A stretch of 64,000 bases of DNA from Ascaphus truei (GCA_036426205.1 WSYH01000856.1:62001-126000), one strand, 5' to 3'; counted from the first letter of the stretch, positions 36,087 through 48,092 are shown. A program made the numbers and translations. The notes: a model not told the origin generated them from the letters alone.

Positions 36087-36639
36087 TTATTTTACAGACA
36101 CTTATATTAGAGTATTTTAAATACAACTACTTAACAGGTAAAAATAGCCTACCCACTATCACATACGAATTACTGGCAATATTACACAATAGCATTGATG
36201 GTGTCATGGGTATTACACCCATATGTTGAAATACAAAAAGTGTTAATCTAGCACGACACAACTAGTGCAGGGTGAAAGACCATACCACCATCACATACAG
36301 TAAGTATTGATGGTAAAAAGTACTAGCACTCGTGGTATATGGATATTCCACTATCCTGGTAACTTCCAAGATCTATAATTCTAAAGAAAGTCGGAATTAG
36401 TCAATGTAACGAGTGGATCATTGAACAAACAAAACAGGAGAACACTAAGTGACTACTTACCCACATTAAGGATGATGAGACTAGAATAACTTGCTAAAGT
36501 CTGTACAATGAGAGTGATGAGGCTAAACGTACTATACACAAATCCTGAGGCAAAATCCATCTTCTAAGTACGAAGCCAAGGTCCGTATGTGGATCTTTTC
36601 GGGAAGTTGGTTAGAAAAGACCTAAAAAGATGGTAAGGA

Positions 36640-37985
36640 GAACGTTATAGTAGGATTTCAAATAATCTAACCCTAAGCCAAATTCGAGCTATGAAAGACT
36701 TATGAAATAATGATTCTGATAATATGTCAAAACGACAAAGGGGAGGGTTGTTCTTCAGAAACGTGGGACTATCTAAAAGAGCAATGCCTACTTGGAAGAT
36801 GATTATTCCTATATACGTTATTAGGGGACTCCACATTAAATATAAATAATCTCCAGAATCCGACTCGACTCGGACGCAAGGAATAAATACCGGCAAAGAA
36901 TGGGGTTCATTTATGTGAGATGTCCATGGTGGTCCCATCTTATAACATACACCAAAAATTCACAAGACCTGCACGATCCCCTGGCTGTCCCATTGTGTCT
37001 GGGATAGATTGATCCAGTCTAAATTATCACACTATAGAGATGCTTCTTAGCACCCCTCACATGTGCACTACCAGTTATTTGCGTTGAGTAGCACGGATGT
37101 GAGAAATCTTTGGGCATCTATTAAGGGGAACCTCATAATCACTGTGGGTTACATTGGAGTAGCATCTTTATATACCGATTACATCACATCAGGGTATAGA
37201 GTCTGTTTCTTACTTTTTGCACGTGGATGTACACTTTATATGCACAAACAAACAATTTATCAATAGAGAGTATCACATTTATTAAATCAACAATTATTTT
37301 TTATTTGAGGGGCCTCTATCTCTCCAGACCACTGGGACGGGCATGGGGACTCGTTTTGCACCTGAATTATGCTTGGCTTTTATGGGGAGATGGGAGCTCG
37401 ATTAATTTGGAAATCCTAGATATTGCCTTCAGAAAGCGAAAAGCATTAAAGAAAATTCTTGCACCAAGTGCTCTTAAAAGAACAATAATATGTAAATGGA
37501 AATGGGGGATTCTTGTGAAACATGGGTAACTAATCTGCGGAAAATGCGTAGCCTGCAAATATGGCAAGGGATAAAACAATGCTCAATACAGTAACAAGAA
37601 AACATTACAGTATCAAACAATCATAACTGCCTGGCAACCTTTGTGGTTACGCAATTACTTGCCCATGTAACTTATGGTACATTGGTAAAACCACAAGTCC
37701 CTAAGACCAGAAATAGGTGGCGCATGTAACGGAAATTAAAAATGCCAGAATAAACATCACTAAGGGCAAGAAAAATCATAACCTTGCTCACCATTTCCTG
37801 TTACAACATGAAGGGGAAAAGTTTAAGGCCTTCGGTTTTTGGGGAATTGAAATATTTCTAGAGACCCCGAGGAGAGGAGACAGAGATACATGCTGCTCCA
37901 AAAGAACAATTTTGGATTTATACATTAGGCAGCAAATCTCCTGGTTGGTCTCAATGAACTTATCAATTAGGCCCTTTCCTCAGTA
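36640..37985 (+). pseudogene. Penelope-like element RT and GIY-YIG endonuclease (second PLE, decayed)
   Basis: Frame-hopping translation recovers PLE landmarks. SDNMSKRQRGG at about 36,715 corresponds to the ADKGG motif. PKIHK..PGCPIVSGID lies at 36,955-37,010. SSTDVRNLWASIKGNLIITV..ASLYT at 37,085-37,180 is motif A with its Asp lost by frameshift. GTGMGTRFAPE lies near 37,335. In the nuclease, CPCNLWYIGKT (37,660-37,692) is the GIY-YIG core, followed by HVTEIKNARINITKGKKNHN from 37,720. PLEs combine this RT with a GIY-YIG nuclease. Many stops and frameshifts are present. It differs in sequence from the two PLEs near 44-48 kb. Confidence 0.8.
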
Positions 37986-39590
37986 AGCTCCAATTTGGAC
38001 TCTACCCTAGATACTAGCCACTTCTGTTTAGTGGTTATGTCATGTGGCCCTATTAGGTGGGATGTTTCATAGTTCTACTGATGAGTTTATAGATTTATTT
38101 TCATTTATCTGTAGATGTAGTGATTATGAGTAAATTACTACTGTACCACATGACAAATGTATGAGTCTAGAGTCCTGGTTAGCTGGTTTACATGTGGTGA
38201 TATACTTTGATACTGTCGAATGGGTGTGCTAATTAGGTTAAACACCTAACAATTGTGTAGATATATATGTAATGGGGTTTTCCCTATGGCCCGTCTGATC
38301 CTGACCCATATGTAAGAAAATCCCCCAATAATGGATGTGGTGATATGTGGTGCACCTGCTGGTAACAGGACTCCGAGTTCTCGCTGGGCGGGTATTGGGG
38401 AATATCACCATGACAGGGTCTGAGGTAGTGTGTTCTGAGTCCTACTCACATTCGATGCAGCGCCTCACCCCATCAGTACCCCTACGTCAGCAGGGGAAAG
38501 TAATCTGATGGGGAACTCCTTCCTTGTGCATCCTCCTGGGGAATCACTCACACTCACCAGGAGGAATCATTTGAACCAGGGCATCTTTAATGTCATCTCC
38601 TCTGGCAGACTGCCCTATCGCGTCGTACTTAGCCGCTCATTCTGTTGAGGTACTCCATGCAGAAGGTTCCCACTCTCTTATGAGTTGTTTCCACCTCTCC
38701 CTTAAGGGGAGACCACCACCTGTGTCAAGTCCTGGACAAGTGTGGAATAGCTTGCACTTGACTCGCAGACCAGACTTGAACTGCTGCAGACACTCACTCA
38801 GGACACAAGAACATAACACTAACTTTTGGCAAGTGATGTGTCTTATATACCTCCAGAAGCAGACCCACCTTTGTGTCACTAACAGTGGACACCAAAGCAT
38901 GTTGTGTCACCTTCCTTGTTACATATGCACAATTCACCAGGGTTGAGGGCAAACCCCCATGATGTTAATGGCAACCCTGTCTACTTACCAGGATTACTGA
39001 AAACACACTAGATGGGCTCAATATCTAATCGGCTGAACACGGTGCAAGTGAATACTAAAAAATATAAACAAACACAATGTGAAAGAAAATGCCAAATAAA
39101 ATCATATGCAAACAAGGTACCAAAAAAACACTCAAACCTTAGAACGGACTGTTTCAAGGTCCACACGAACAGAGATATAGAAGAACCAGGGGAGCGTGGA
39201 TACCTTAATAAAAATAAATAAAAAAACTAGGCAACACTATGGCAATACGTCAATAGGAGCTCCCAAGAGCACCTCTACTTTGAAATGTGTAACAGACTAA
39301 GGTGCCACAGATGAGGCTAATGGAGGAGGTGTAATCTCAAGGAAGAGAGACACACGAACTCAGGTAAAATCACACCAGTTTATCCAAAACAATAAAAGTG
39401 GAGGCTTAAGATCCCAGTGGGATAACGCATAGGACGTTGGTGATCGCATATCACATAAACAGTCGTCTTACTGACATCAAACCGCCACGGTGCATCACAG
39501 CCTGGAGCCGACACTCATCCGGTCTTGTTAGCCGATACGTCACTTCCGGTGTCGCCGCCGGTTGGAAAATGACTTCACGGGAATCCAGGC
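37986..39590. other. No gene; unrecognised repeats
   Basis: At 38,590-38,946 overlapping frames on both strands show no domain. The rest is AT-rich. No RNA gene is seen. Confidence 0.4.
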
Positions 39591-39596
39591 AATCTC

Positions 39597-39767
39597 TCCC
39601 TTGAAACTCATCACTAGCAATACTCGCTTGATTGAATGCCCGAAAAGGGAAAAACACAAAAAATGGTTTTATTATATACAATTATAATGTTAGAAAAGAA
39701 AAGATGGCGCTAAATGAGCTTGCAACAATGTAAGTAATGGTATTATTATCACAATACAAAGGAATGA
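39597..39767 (-). repeat. Inverted copy of the PLE promoter 3' flank
   Basis: This is the reverse complement of 955-1,095 and of 40,915-41,080. Shared words include CCATTACTTACATTGTTGCA and CAAGCTCATTTAG. It lies about 1.2 kb before its direct partner in copy 2. Inverted pseudo-LTR fragments are known for PLEs. Confidence 0.8.
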
Positions 39768-40746
39768 CGCCTGCTGCTGAGGTATATTGAAGGAGTCTTC
39801 AATTCCCATACGTATATAAAGAATAGATGACAGGGAAAATATATTCAGCGCGTGTGGATCAATTTAAGGAGAGAACTTAATGTCTCAGAGGCCAAGGATT
39901 CCAAATGAGATCTCACTCTAGATGTGTGTAGTACAAACAGTATTAAATAAAATAAAACAAAACTTGATATAAAACAATTATCCCAGCTGGGTGCAAAAAT
40001 TACACCAACACAAAATGGATATTAAATTAAAAATAAACATTCATCTTATACTAAGTTCTAAAAGAACAGGCGCTTGTTACTCTGGAAAGCACCTTTACGC
40101 ACTACATTGTCATGCATATATATAACCATTTTAAATTGTCTGCAATATTAGTGATGTCTGTGGTGAACCTGTACTTCCTTCCTGGGGAACAATGAAGACT
40201 ATAAATCCTCTTTGTACAGTAAACCCACTAGGTGTTGCAGACAGAACAATGCAGATGATCACTAAAATATTTGCCTCCAAGAAAAAAATCATATGAACAG
40301 TTTTGTCAATGAAACCAATGAAGTCTAACTGATGGTATATAGCAGTCAAATGTTTAGTGAAGAAAAATAGTACAAGCTAATCAGTATTGTTTTCGTTCTT
40401 TATTTCAATTATTTTTTCTTGTTTTTAAATACTATAATCTTTTTGTATTATATGTTTTAATATACTTGTGGTCATATGCATTTTAAATATCATTCTTTCT
40501 TGATTGTTTTTGATTAAGGAATAAGAGGTTCTGTGGTTTGCTCATTTTATTGTCTTTTGATATTTCCTTTTTTGTCCTACTGTGGTTGCGGTAGTATTGC
40601 CCTTACTAACAATGCTTCACATGCCTGCATGGAAAGCTTTGCCTCAGACGGCGCGGGTCGGTCTTCGCATGCGCGATGACGTGCATTGCGTCATGACGTC
40701 ATCGTGCGCCCGTTTTTTGGTGACGATCTGCCTGCAGGTAAGAGGG

Positions 40747-40820
40747 TATTTAATGGATGGTATTACACTATGTTTTATCCTGTAAAAAGAAACGTGCTGT
40801 GACGTTCGAAACGGCGTTGG
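40747..40820 (+). promoter_or_regulatory. TATA-like box and hammerhead-like motif, copy b
   Basis: TATTTAA at 40,747-40,753 is followed by a degenerate stem, GTTCGAAAC and GGCGTTGG at 40,779-40,820. The CRE palindrome lies at 40,694-40,701. It is the counterpart of copy a with indels in the stem. Confidence 0.5.
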
Positions 40821-42109
40821 ATGGGTCTTTTGTCACATAAAGTGCCCTTTTATTCTATTTTTTGATCTGGGTCCTCCGCTCCGTTTTGCTTGTGCGCTTT
40901 GTTTCACCATTTATCCCTTTTGTATAGTTGATAAGATAACCTTACTTACTTGTTGCAAGCTCATTTAGTGCCATCCTTTCTTTCTACATTATATAATTGT
41001 AGTAATAAAACCATTTTTTGTTTTTTCCCTTCCGGGTATTCAATCAGCGAGTATTGCTAGTGTATGAGGTTCAAGGGGGGGGGGGTGGGTGGCAGAGGAA
41101 ACCTTTGTCAGAATGTGTCTAGTGGGTGGGATCCAATACCGGGGTCCCTGACAAATGTACCGGGGAATCATGCCTGATTCTCGAAACATGGCAGGCACAT
41201 TGTCCAGCCAATACCCCCCTTGAAAACGTAACAGCCCGACCTCACCACAAGGCTGCCGCTTCAGACATAAAATCGGAAGAGAATGCGCTGAGGGAATCTC
41301 TAGGTTAAGGGGGTACCCCAGCTAGTGCCAAGGTGACCAAAACAGTATATGGTTTGTGGGGACCAAACAGTACATAAGGTTGGGGGGAATCAGAGTCCAA
41401 CCTGAGTCAAAGGGAAAGCATGGGGGGACAAATTATGTAGACAGAAAAAAAAAAAAAAGAGTACATGTCCCTTTCTCGTCCACTGAACAGACTCAGAGTT
41501 TAGTTAAAGTGTATTTAGGGATACAAGAGATACCCTGCTACAGCTTAGTGAAATGTAGAGTGAGGTGCACACTAGGTAAGGTGAATATATAACAAGCAAG
41601 AACAGGAAACCTAGTTTGAGAGCACTCAATCACAGGTAAGTAATTGGTGAATTGGTTAAATTCAATTTAATGTCTATAAACTAATATAAAATACAGGGTA
41701 TTAAAAAAAAAAATTGGAACATCTATAGTGACCCAGATTGAATGGGAGCACTGTATAGTGCTCTCGACCTTGTACTAAGTGTGTAGGTTAAGACTAGTGA
41801 GGTCTTAAGGTGAACCTATTGCTATATATAGGATAGCCTTGAGGTTCAGGGCACAGTGGTGAGGCTATTACATCACGCACTAAAATCTATGTGTGCTAAA
41901 AAGTACATGAGACGGAACACTGTAATATAGGCAGTGTACTGCTGTAGAGCAATGATAATGAGTTGTCAGAAGGATTAGTTTTGCAGTGGCAGCACTCGCA
42001 TGCAGTCTCTGTGTCTGAATGCTGCGGTCAGATGTGAGTTGCCTGCGCTTGCTTGAGAAATGCCGCTAAAGTGTATCAGAAATCAATATAGACATACACT
42101 CAGATCACA

Positions 42110-42788
42110 GTGTTGGACTTAATAGTTGCACAGAAAATCAAGGAAAAGGATCAGTTAGATATTCAAAATATAGATCTACAAAAGAACCTAATAGCTTCAA
42201 AGACTTAGATGGTTTTAAAGAATTTGATCTATTATACTTCTAAAACAAGTAACAGATATTGAATGTGTATTATGTCCAAAAAACAAAGCAAATATACTAG
42301 AGACAGATATGATTATGAAAAAAAAATCAAGTTTATCACTGGCAGAGAGTAGTAACTTCCTATTCAAGATAGATCTTTCAAGAAAGTAATTCAAACCACT
42401 AATTACTCCTAATAAATATTTTAAAGACCAAGAACATAGAGTATCCCATGGTGAGTCTGACTTTCAGAGGCAGAAAGAAACGGCTCTACCCTCATTCTGT
42501 ATCCTTGTCAGTACTTAGAGCATGATGGTCATCGTGGACGTGGTGTTTCCTTTGGGAAGAGGCAGAGGAAGTCGTACCTTTTGGGGTCATCAGTCTAATC
42601 GGTTTTGCCCCTGAATCTACCCACGATGCACATTCTTATCATCAACAGGACCCATCAACAAAGACACAAACAAGTCTTTCCCTTATTACAAAAGGACACA
42701 AAAGAATCAGAAGAGGGAAGAGGGGGAGGGGGAGGAGGTTACAGGTCTGCTCCAAAAAGGAAGACATTTTGAGCGACCTTTCCTAATA
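42110..42788 (+). pseudogene. Penelope-like element ORF, N-terminal fragment (copy 2)
   Basis: It carries the same coding sequence as 2,165-2,833 but with more frameshifts, so no long frame survives. It is the upstream part of the PLE whose RT starts at about 43,916; the frame would read through NIINKL into ISQEPLS if the intervening 1.1-kb insertion were absent. Confidence 0.7.
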
Positions 42789-42794
42789 TATAAA

Positions 42795-43915
42795 CATAGC
42801 GAATATACCTGGCGTTGCCGTGATGTAATGTTCTGGCTCCTCCATCCTCCCTCTCAACTCCCTTCCCCCCCTCTTCACAGCTGTTCGAGCTGCGCCTTCC
42901 CCCCACTTTTACCAGCTCCGATTCCCCCCCCATTCAATGCTTGTGTCCCCTCCCTCCAGTTCACAGCTCGTCCCCCCCCCCCCCCGTTCACATCTCCGTG
43001 CCCCCGTGTGTTTGGCAGGAGCTGACTGAGGGGGAAGTGTGTGTCAGTTCAGTCAGTGAGTGTGTGTCAGTCATTGTGTGTGTCAATAGTGTGTGTCAGT
43101 CAGTGAGTGTTGGTCAGTCAGTAGTGTGTTGTCAGTGAGTGCCTGTCAGTCAGTGATGTGTGTCAGTCAGGTCAGTGAGTGTGTGTGTTTGTCAGTCAAT
43201 GTGTAGTTCAATATGCTTTTATGTGTGGGTTCCCCACTACTCACTGCTCCCTCCCCCCCTCTCCTGACTCCCTCTCCCCCCCCTCTCTCCTGACTCCCTC
43301 CCCCCCTGCTGACTGGCGGTGGCACGCTAGTGTCGGCGGCGAGTGGACAGGTGAGGTGCTGCTGAGAGGGGGGGGGGGGGGTGGTGGTGGGCTCAGAGGC
43401 GGCTGCAGTGGTGTTGTCCTTCCCCCTCCCCCCCGCATTTGTGTCGGCAGCGGGTGGGGAGGAGGTGAGGTGCTGCTGAGAGAGGGTGGGGGGTGGTGGG
43501 GCAGAGGCGGGTGTCGTCGTCGTCAGTGGTTCCCCCTCCCCCGCGCGGAGCTGTATCGGCGGCGGGTGGGGAGGCGCTGCTGAGAAACGGTGTGGTGGGG
43601 GAGAGGCGGCTGGAGGCGGCGGTCCCCCCCCCCCCACGCGAAGCTGTGTCGGCGGCGAGCCTGGTGGATTCCCTGGGGGGAGGTGAGCTGGAAAGGTGAT
43701 GGGGGGGGGAAGCCAGCGGGGAGGTGAGCTGGGTGAAGAGGTGTGTATGTGTGTGTCAGTTGAGTGAGGCCGAGGGGGAATGTGAGCGGCGGGTGAGGAG
43801 AAGAAGAGAGTGGCAGTTGGGTGACATCATAGAGCCACCAATCTGATTGGCCAGAGGCTGAGGACCAATCAGATTCACCCCATCTAGCACCAACCTCACA
43901 AATTTCAATTTTATA
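42795..43915 (-). mobile_element. Non-autonomous insertion in the PLE frame (copy 2, complete)
   Basis: It separates the PLE N-terminal region from the RT. The minus-strand end has the GGCAACGCCAGG palindrome next to AT-rich DNA. The other end is AAATTTCAATTTTATATATTAAG joined to ATATCTCAGG. Short AT-rich words resembling TTAA..GATAT flank both sides and may be a target duplication. Inside are C-runs, a degenerate CAGT array (43,030-43,210) and an approximately 105-bp tandem repeat. The class is unknown. Confidence 0.6.
43325..43690 (+). repeat. Tandem repeat, unit about 100-110 bp
   Basis: GTGTCGGCGGCG-type words recur near 43,331, 43,441, 43,550 and 43,646, each followed by GTGGGGAGG / GAGGTGCTGCTGAGA variants. 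Copy 1 of the duplication has only the first unit. The open frames across it are low-complexity products of the repeat. Confidence 0.75.
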
Positions 43916-45792
43916 TATTAAGATATCTCAGGAACCACTCTCTCTCCAATTGAAATGTCACTCTTGGATAAGGGCCTTAAGTTCTCACCTGCCATGAACT
44001 TTGATTTATTCAGTTCTACAATTGATGTGTATAAATTTGTTCGCAAATTATCCTTAATTTTTTTTTTTGATGTATTTGATAATAGTGTTGAAGTTTCGAC
44101 TGGGGTGGGTGGCTTGGATGGGGGGACACCACCCGTTACCGAGGGTGATGTCCCCTCACCCGACACCATTCCTTCGGTATCCACTGCATTGCATACCTTT
44201 AATGATTTTTGCACTTTACAGGATATGAATGACCTCTTATCAGAGCAGATTTCTGATGAATTTAATATCCCTACATTTTCCGAATGGAATTCTGGTCTAA
44301 AAAAGAGCTCTATCTTCTACCCCACTCATATTAAAGGTCAATTTTTAACAATGTTTGAAAACTTGGTTATCAGGGACCTTCGTCTTCTAGCCCAAGGGTT
44401 TTCCTTCTCACGAATTAATCATGATAATTTGAGTCAAAATAACCGCTTAGCTTTGAAAGCTCTTCAAACTAATTCTTCATTGGTTATAAAGAGTGCGGAC
44501 AAGGGAGGTGCTGTGGTGGTGCAGAGTAGAGACAGTTATGTCAGGGAGGCTTTACGCCAACTTGATGATGGCTTGTCCTACTCTGTGCTATCCACAGAGC
44601 CCACACCGCGCTTTTTGGAAGCCCTTGTTGAACTAGTAGATTCAAGTGTCATTATGGAAGTTCTTTCCAGTGATGAGGTTCAGTATATTATTCCATCACA
44701 CCCCATTGTTCCTATCTTCCACCATCTCCCAAAGATCCATAAGACATTGGTCGACCCTCCTGGTCGGCCAATTGTCTCTAGTATTGGATCTTTGGGAGAT
44801 GGTCTCTCTAGATATGTTAACAATTTTCTTCAACCTTTTGTGAAAAAGTTACCCTCATTTATACTGGACTCTGGTGATCTTCTTAGTCAAATTAAGCATG
44901 TTACTTGGGATAATCATTATTTGTGGGTAACACTTGATGTTATATCTCTTTATTCAATTATACAGCATGATCATGGGATGGCGGCTGTCCGCCAATTTAT
45001 TGAGATACCAGAAATTTCAATTTTTCAATCTGCATTCATTTTAGATGCTATTTTTTTTCTTCTCACGCACAATTTTTTTTACTTTTAATCACAAATTTTA
45101 TTTACAATTAATTGGCACTGCTATGGGCACGATGTTTGCTCCTTCGTATGCAAACCTTTTTATGGGGCGGTGGGAAGCACTATTTATTTTTTCATGCACC
45201 AACACTTTTCGTAATAATATTATTTTCTATAAAAGATTTGTGGACGATCTAATCATTATTTGGAAAGGGGATGTCACTACACTGCACTCTTTTGTTAATT
45301 ATCTTAATAACAATGATTACAATCTCAAATTCACTCTTAATTTTCACTCACATCACATTGAGTTTCTGGATCTACAATTATTTGTGGATATTGATAAAAT
45401 AATTCAAACGGATGTTTGCAGGAAATTAAACTCAAGAAATACTTTTTTAAAGGCGGACAGTTGCCATCCACTCCATGTTATTAGAGCTATTCCTAAGGGA
45501 GTTCCTTAGGCTGAGAAGGAACTGCTCTACACCTGGTAGTTTCCTCTCTCAGTCTAGGGATCTTAGTCAACGATTTATTGATAGTGGTTATTCTGAGACT
45601 AGCATCAATGATGCATTTGATATTGCCCTTAATACAGAGAGATCATCTTTGTTGCCCACTCGGGATATTGGACACTCTCCCCTTGATACACATGTACAAA
45701 CTTATAAGAATAAATATAAGAACCAAGGACACAATAAATCTGACTATAAATGTCCACTGTTTATTTCACAGTTCAATAAACAAAGTGGGAAG
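43916..45792 (+). pseudogene. Penelope-like element reverse transcriptase (best preserved PLE copy)
   Basis: The reading frame begins ISQEPLS, then MSLLDKGLKFSP, and stays open to 45,088. It contains SADKGGAVVVQSRDSY (about residue 186), HLPKIHKTLVDPPGRPIVSS, and motif A WVTLDVISLYS. After a frameshift in a T-rich stretch near 45,060-45,085 it continues with motif B GTAMGTMFAPSYANLFMG, motif C RFVDDLIIIW and LKFTLNFHSHHIEFLDLQLF to 45,509. A second shift leads to REFLRLRRNCS and QRFIDSGYSE up to 45,792. PLE RTs are telomerase-like. Only two frameshifts and no internal stops make this a fairly young copy. It is cut off at 45,792 by an LTR, so its own GIY-YIG nuclease is not attached. Confidence 0.9.
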
Positions 45793-46067
45793 TGTGAAAG
45801 GTTGCGTCCCAGCCTTTATTTAAAGAAGCAGCAGCATCAGACCCTGGGAAGAATGAAAGAGGCTTTTGCTGTTCTCTGAACCTTCTTTTTATTAGGTATG
45901 GGTAGGGCTCGATCAGCCCTTGTCTGGTCAGGACACCTGGACACCAGGACACCAGGATATCTTCGTCTGTTAGGGCGAGCTGCTACTTTCCTTTGGGTCC
46001 TTTTCATCAGGGACCATAGGGTTTAGATGTTGGGTACAGCATCCAAAATCCCACCACTGCCACCATA
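45793..46067 (-). repeat. LTR end plus leader segment of a tandem Gmr1-like copy
   Basis: 45,793-45,899 repeats the first 107 bp of the adjacent LTR (46,068 onward). The next 168 bp, read on the minus strand from 46,065, starts TGGTGGCAGTGGTGGGAT, two bases after the LTR end. That is the position and shape of a primer-binding site. The arrangement is therefore LTR, leader, LTR end, as if a second element shared the LTR and then lost its interior. Confidence 0.65.
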
Positions 46068-46680
46068 TGTGAAAGGTTGCGTCCCAGCCTTTATTTAAAG
46101 AAGCAGCAGCAGCATCAGACCCTGGGAAGAATGAAACAGGCTTTTGCTGTTCTCTGAACCTTCTTTTTATTAGGTATTCCACATTCAGGTGTTGAACAAC
46201 CAGTTCTCCCAGCGTGATGTCTCCAGCCACAGAGTAGCCAGCAATATCTGCATTAGAAAGTTTGCATCCTTTCACTGAAGTTCCACAGACATCCTCATAG
46301 CACATAGCAGCCACAAGGAGTGCAGAAAAAGACAACCTCATATCACATAGCAGCAACAAGGAGTGCAGAACCACCCAGGGAAAGAAACTCCCTCCCTTTT
46401 ATTACTGGTTAATTAGGACAAAACCAAATTAGGTAAACCACACAGGGGAGTTGTCTCCCAAAACTTACACAATTAGCAAACATAATACACTTCACACAAC
46501 ATACAATTTTCTATAACAAGCCCCAAAAAACAGTACCTTTTACAAACATCCCATGCATGTCTTTACTCTGCAAAAAAAAAAAAAGACAGAAACAGAAAGA
46601 AAGAAAGAAAAGTGGTGCACTTGATGCCAGAAAGCAAACATGCATTTAACTTCCACAATAGTGCAAGCAGCCCTTTCACA
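46068..46680 (-). repeat. 3' LTR of the minus-strand Gmr1-like element
   Basis: The LTR is 613 bp with perfect 9-bp terminal inverted repeats TGTGAAAGG / CCTTTCACA. On the minus strand it is preceded by a purine tract (CTTAAAGTGGGGGATA, at 46,681-46,697). The minus-strand frame at 45,970-46,374 inside it is not a gene. The 5' LTR at the other end of the element is missing. Confidence 0.88.
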
Positions 46681-46914
46681 TATCCCCCACTTTAAGAGGA
46701 AAACAGTCAGGATTTTTCTCCAACATACTTTTGTAAGAGACAGGGGTGCTGCAATTTTACTCTCCTATACTGAGAAATAGGGAACCTCCGCCCTCCCACT
46801 CTAGAGGTTCCATGTCCAGGCCCTATATGAGACAAAACCACATTTACTGTTGTCAAATCTAAATACACTAAAGTTCCTGAACATCAATCTTGCCATTTCT
46901 CAGCACCTTCCGTC
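46681..46914 (-). other. 3' untranslated region and polypurine tract of Gmr1-like element
   Basis: Non-coding sequence lies between the RNase H end and the LTR. The polypurine tract at 46,681-46,697 primes plus-strand synthesis in this class of elements. Confidence 0.7.
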
Positions 46915-47612
46915 CTAGTTATTTCAGCCCCATATCGGGATAAATGATCTGCATTATGATGCTGACTTCCAGGTTGGTATGATACCGTAAATTTAAATGG
47001 TTGCAGGGCTAGATACCATCGGGTAACCCGGGCGTTTTTACATTGCATATTGTTTAGCTACATAAGTGCATGATGATCGGTGACTAGTGAAAATTGCTGC
47101 CCCAACAGGTAACACCTCAACACTTCCAATGCCCACTTAATTGCCAGACATTCCTTCTCAACCGTGGCATATCTGGTTTCTCTTGGATATAGCTTACGGC
47201 TTATATACAAAACAGGGTGTTCCACCCCTTCAACTTCCTGACTAAGTACTGCCCCTAGCCCCACCTCTGAAGCATCACAGTGTACAATAAATGGTAACTT
47301 GAAGTCTGGACTTTTCAACACTGGTTCACTGCATAAAATATCCTTCAACTGGTTAAATGCAGCATTACACTCTGGAGTCCAGGTCACCAAATTTTGTTCC
47401 TTATTCTTGGTTAAATTGGTCAGCGAGGCTGCTATGGATGAAAAGTTAGGGATAAACCTTCGGTAATATCCTACCAATCCAAGAAAGGATCTTACCTCCT
47501 TTTTGGTTCTAGGTATCGCTGCTTCCCAAATAGCATTCACTTTGCTCTTTTCCGGTCGCACCTCTCCATTTCCTAACATGTATCCCAAATATCTAGTTTG
47601 TGTGAAACCCAG
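46915..47612 (-). pseudogene. Gmr1-like pol: RT thumb/connection and RNase H
   Basis: The frame starts at the PLE insertion point with ALGFTQTRYLGYM and KKEVRSFLGLVGYYRRFIPN (RT thumb). RNase H follows: FIVHCDASEVGLGAVLSQ (first Asp), ATVEKECLAIKWALE (Glu) and FSLVTDHHALM (Asp). A frameshift at about 47,055 is followed in another frame by KNARVTRWYLALQPF and SQHHNADHLSR, the usual RNase H tail, ending near 46,930. It joins directly to the RT half at 48,893 if the PLE insertion between them is ignored. Confidence 0.9.
47599..47612. repeat. Target site duplication, left copy (14 bp)
   Basis: TGTGTGAAACCCAG occurs here and again at 48,879-48,892, exactly flanking the PLE insertion. In the interrupted RT both copies encode GFT on the minus strand. 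Confidence 0.9.
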
Positions 47613-47734
47613 TGCCAATGGGTCTGTCGTGCGCATCAGTGTAGTTGACCAGGTCTGGATGCTTCAGACACTGGAGCCACACGAGGGAGTTATGCCAGGC
47701 CACAGAAATAACCGGTGCAGGGAGAGGGGTATGA

Positions 47735-48092
47735 TACTTCACCTGCTGTCCTCCGGTTTAAAACTAATTTTGTGGTTTACCTGTTACAATGCGGATGTAA
47801 AAAGCAATATGTGGGCCTGACGAGTAGAGCCCTGAAAGTCCGCATTCTAGAACATCTTAGGTTAATAAAAAACAAAGACATGACACATCCGGTACCAATT
47901 CACTTTAATAACTGTCCGTTGGGTACAGTAGATAATTTCCATTGCTGTGCAATTGAACACATAGCCATCCCCCCACGGGGAGGGGATAGGAAGAAGCTCT
48001 TACATCAACGAGAGGCACACGGGATACATACATTAAATACACTACAACCCAACGGACTTAATGTGGATTGGGATCTGCGATGTTTCCTCTAG
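47735..48092 (+). CDS. PLE GIY-YIG endonuclease domain (partial ORF)
   Basis: This frame encodes the C-terminal nuclease of a Penelope-like polyprotein, which nicks target DNA. It lacks the RT that normally precedes it. The core is VYLLQCGCKKQYVG, giving the paired Tyr and YVG signature, followed by LTSRALKVRILEHLRLI with the expected Arg and a downstream HFNNCPLG. It ends LNVDWDLRCFL at a TAG (48,090-48,092). The longer frame begins near 47,715, but upstream residues lie in poorly conserved sequence. The domain is intact over about 115 residues. It has no promoter of its own and is probably not expressed alone. Confidence 0.85.

Larger units (their letters stand above)
39985..43379 (+). repeat. 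Long direct duplication, copy 2
   Basis: This is the partner of 1-3,431. The frames that are open in copy 1 are broken by scattered one-base indels in copy 2. It continues beyond the shared G-run into an extra tandem repeat and then the PLE reverse transcriptase that copy 1 lacks. Confidence 0.93.

Noticed and set aside
43167..43699. Pro- and Gly-rich open frames
   Set aside because: Products of the 105-bp GC-rich tandem repeat.
45970..46374. 134-codon minus-strand open frame as a host gene
   Set aside because: It lies inside the LTR, with part of it repeated in the adjacent LTR fragment.
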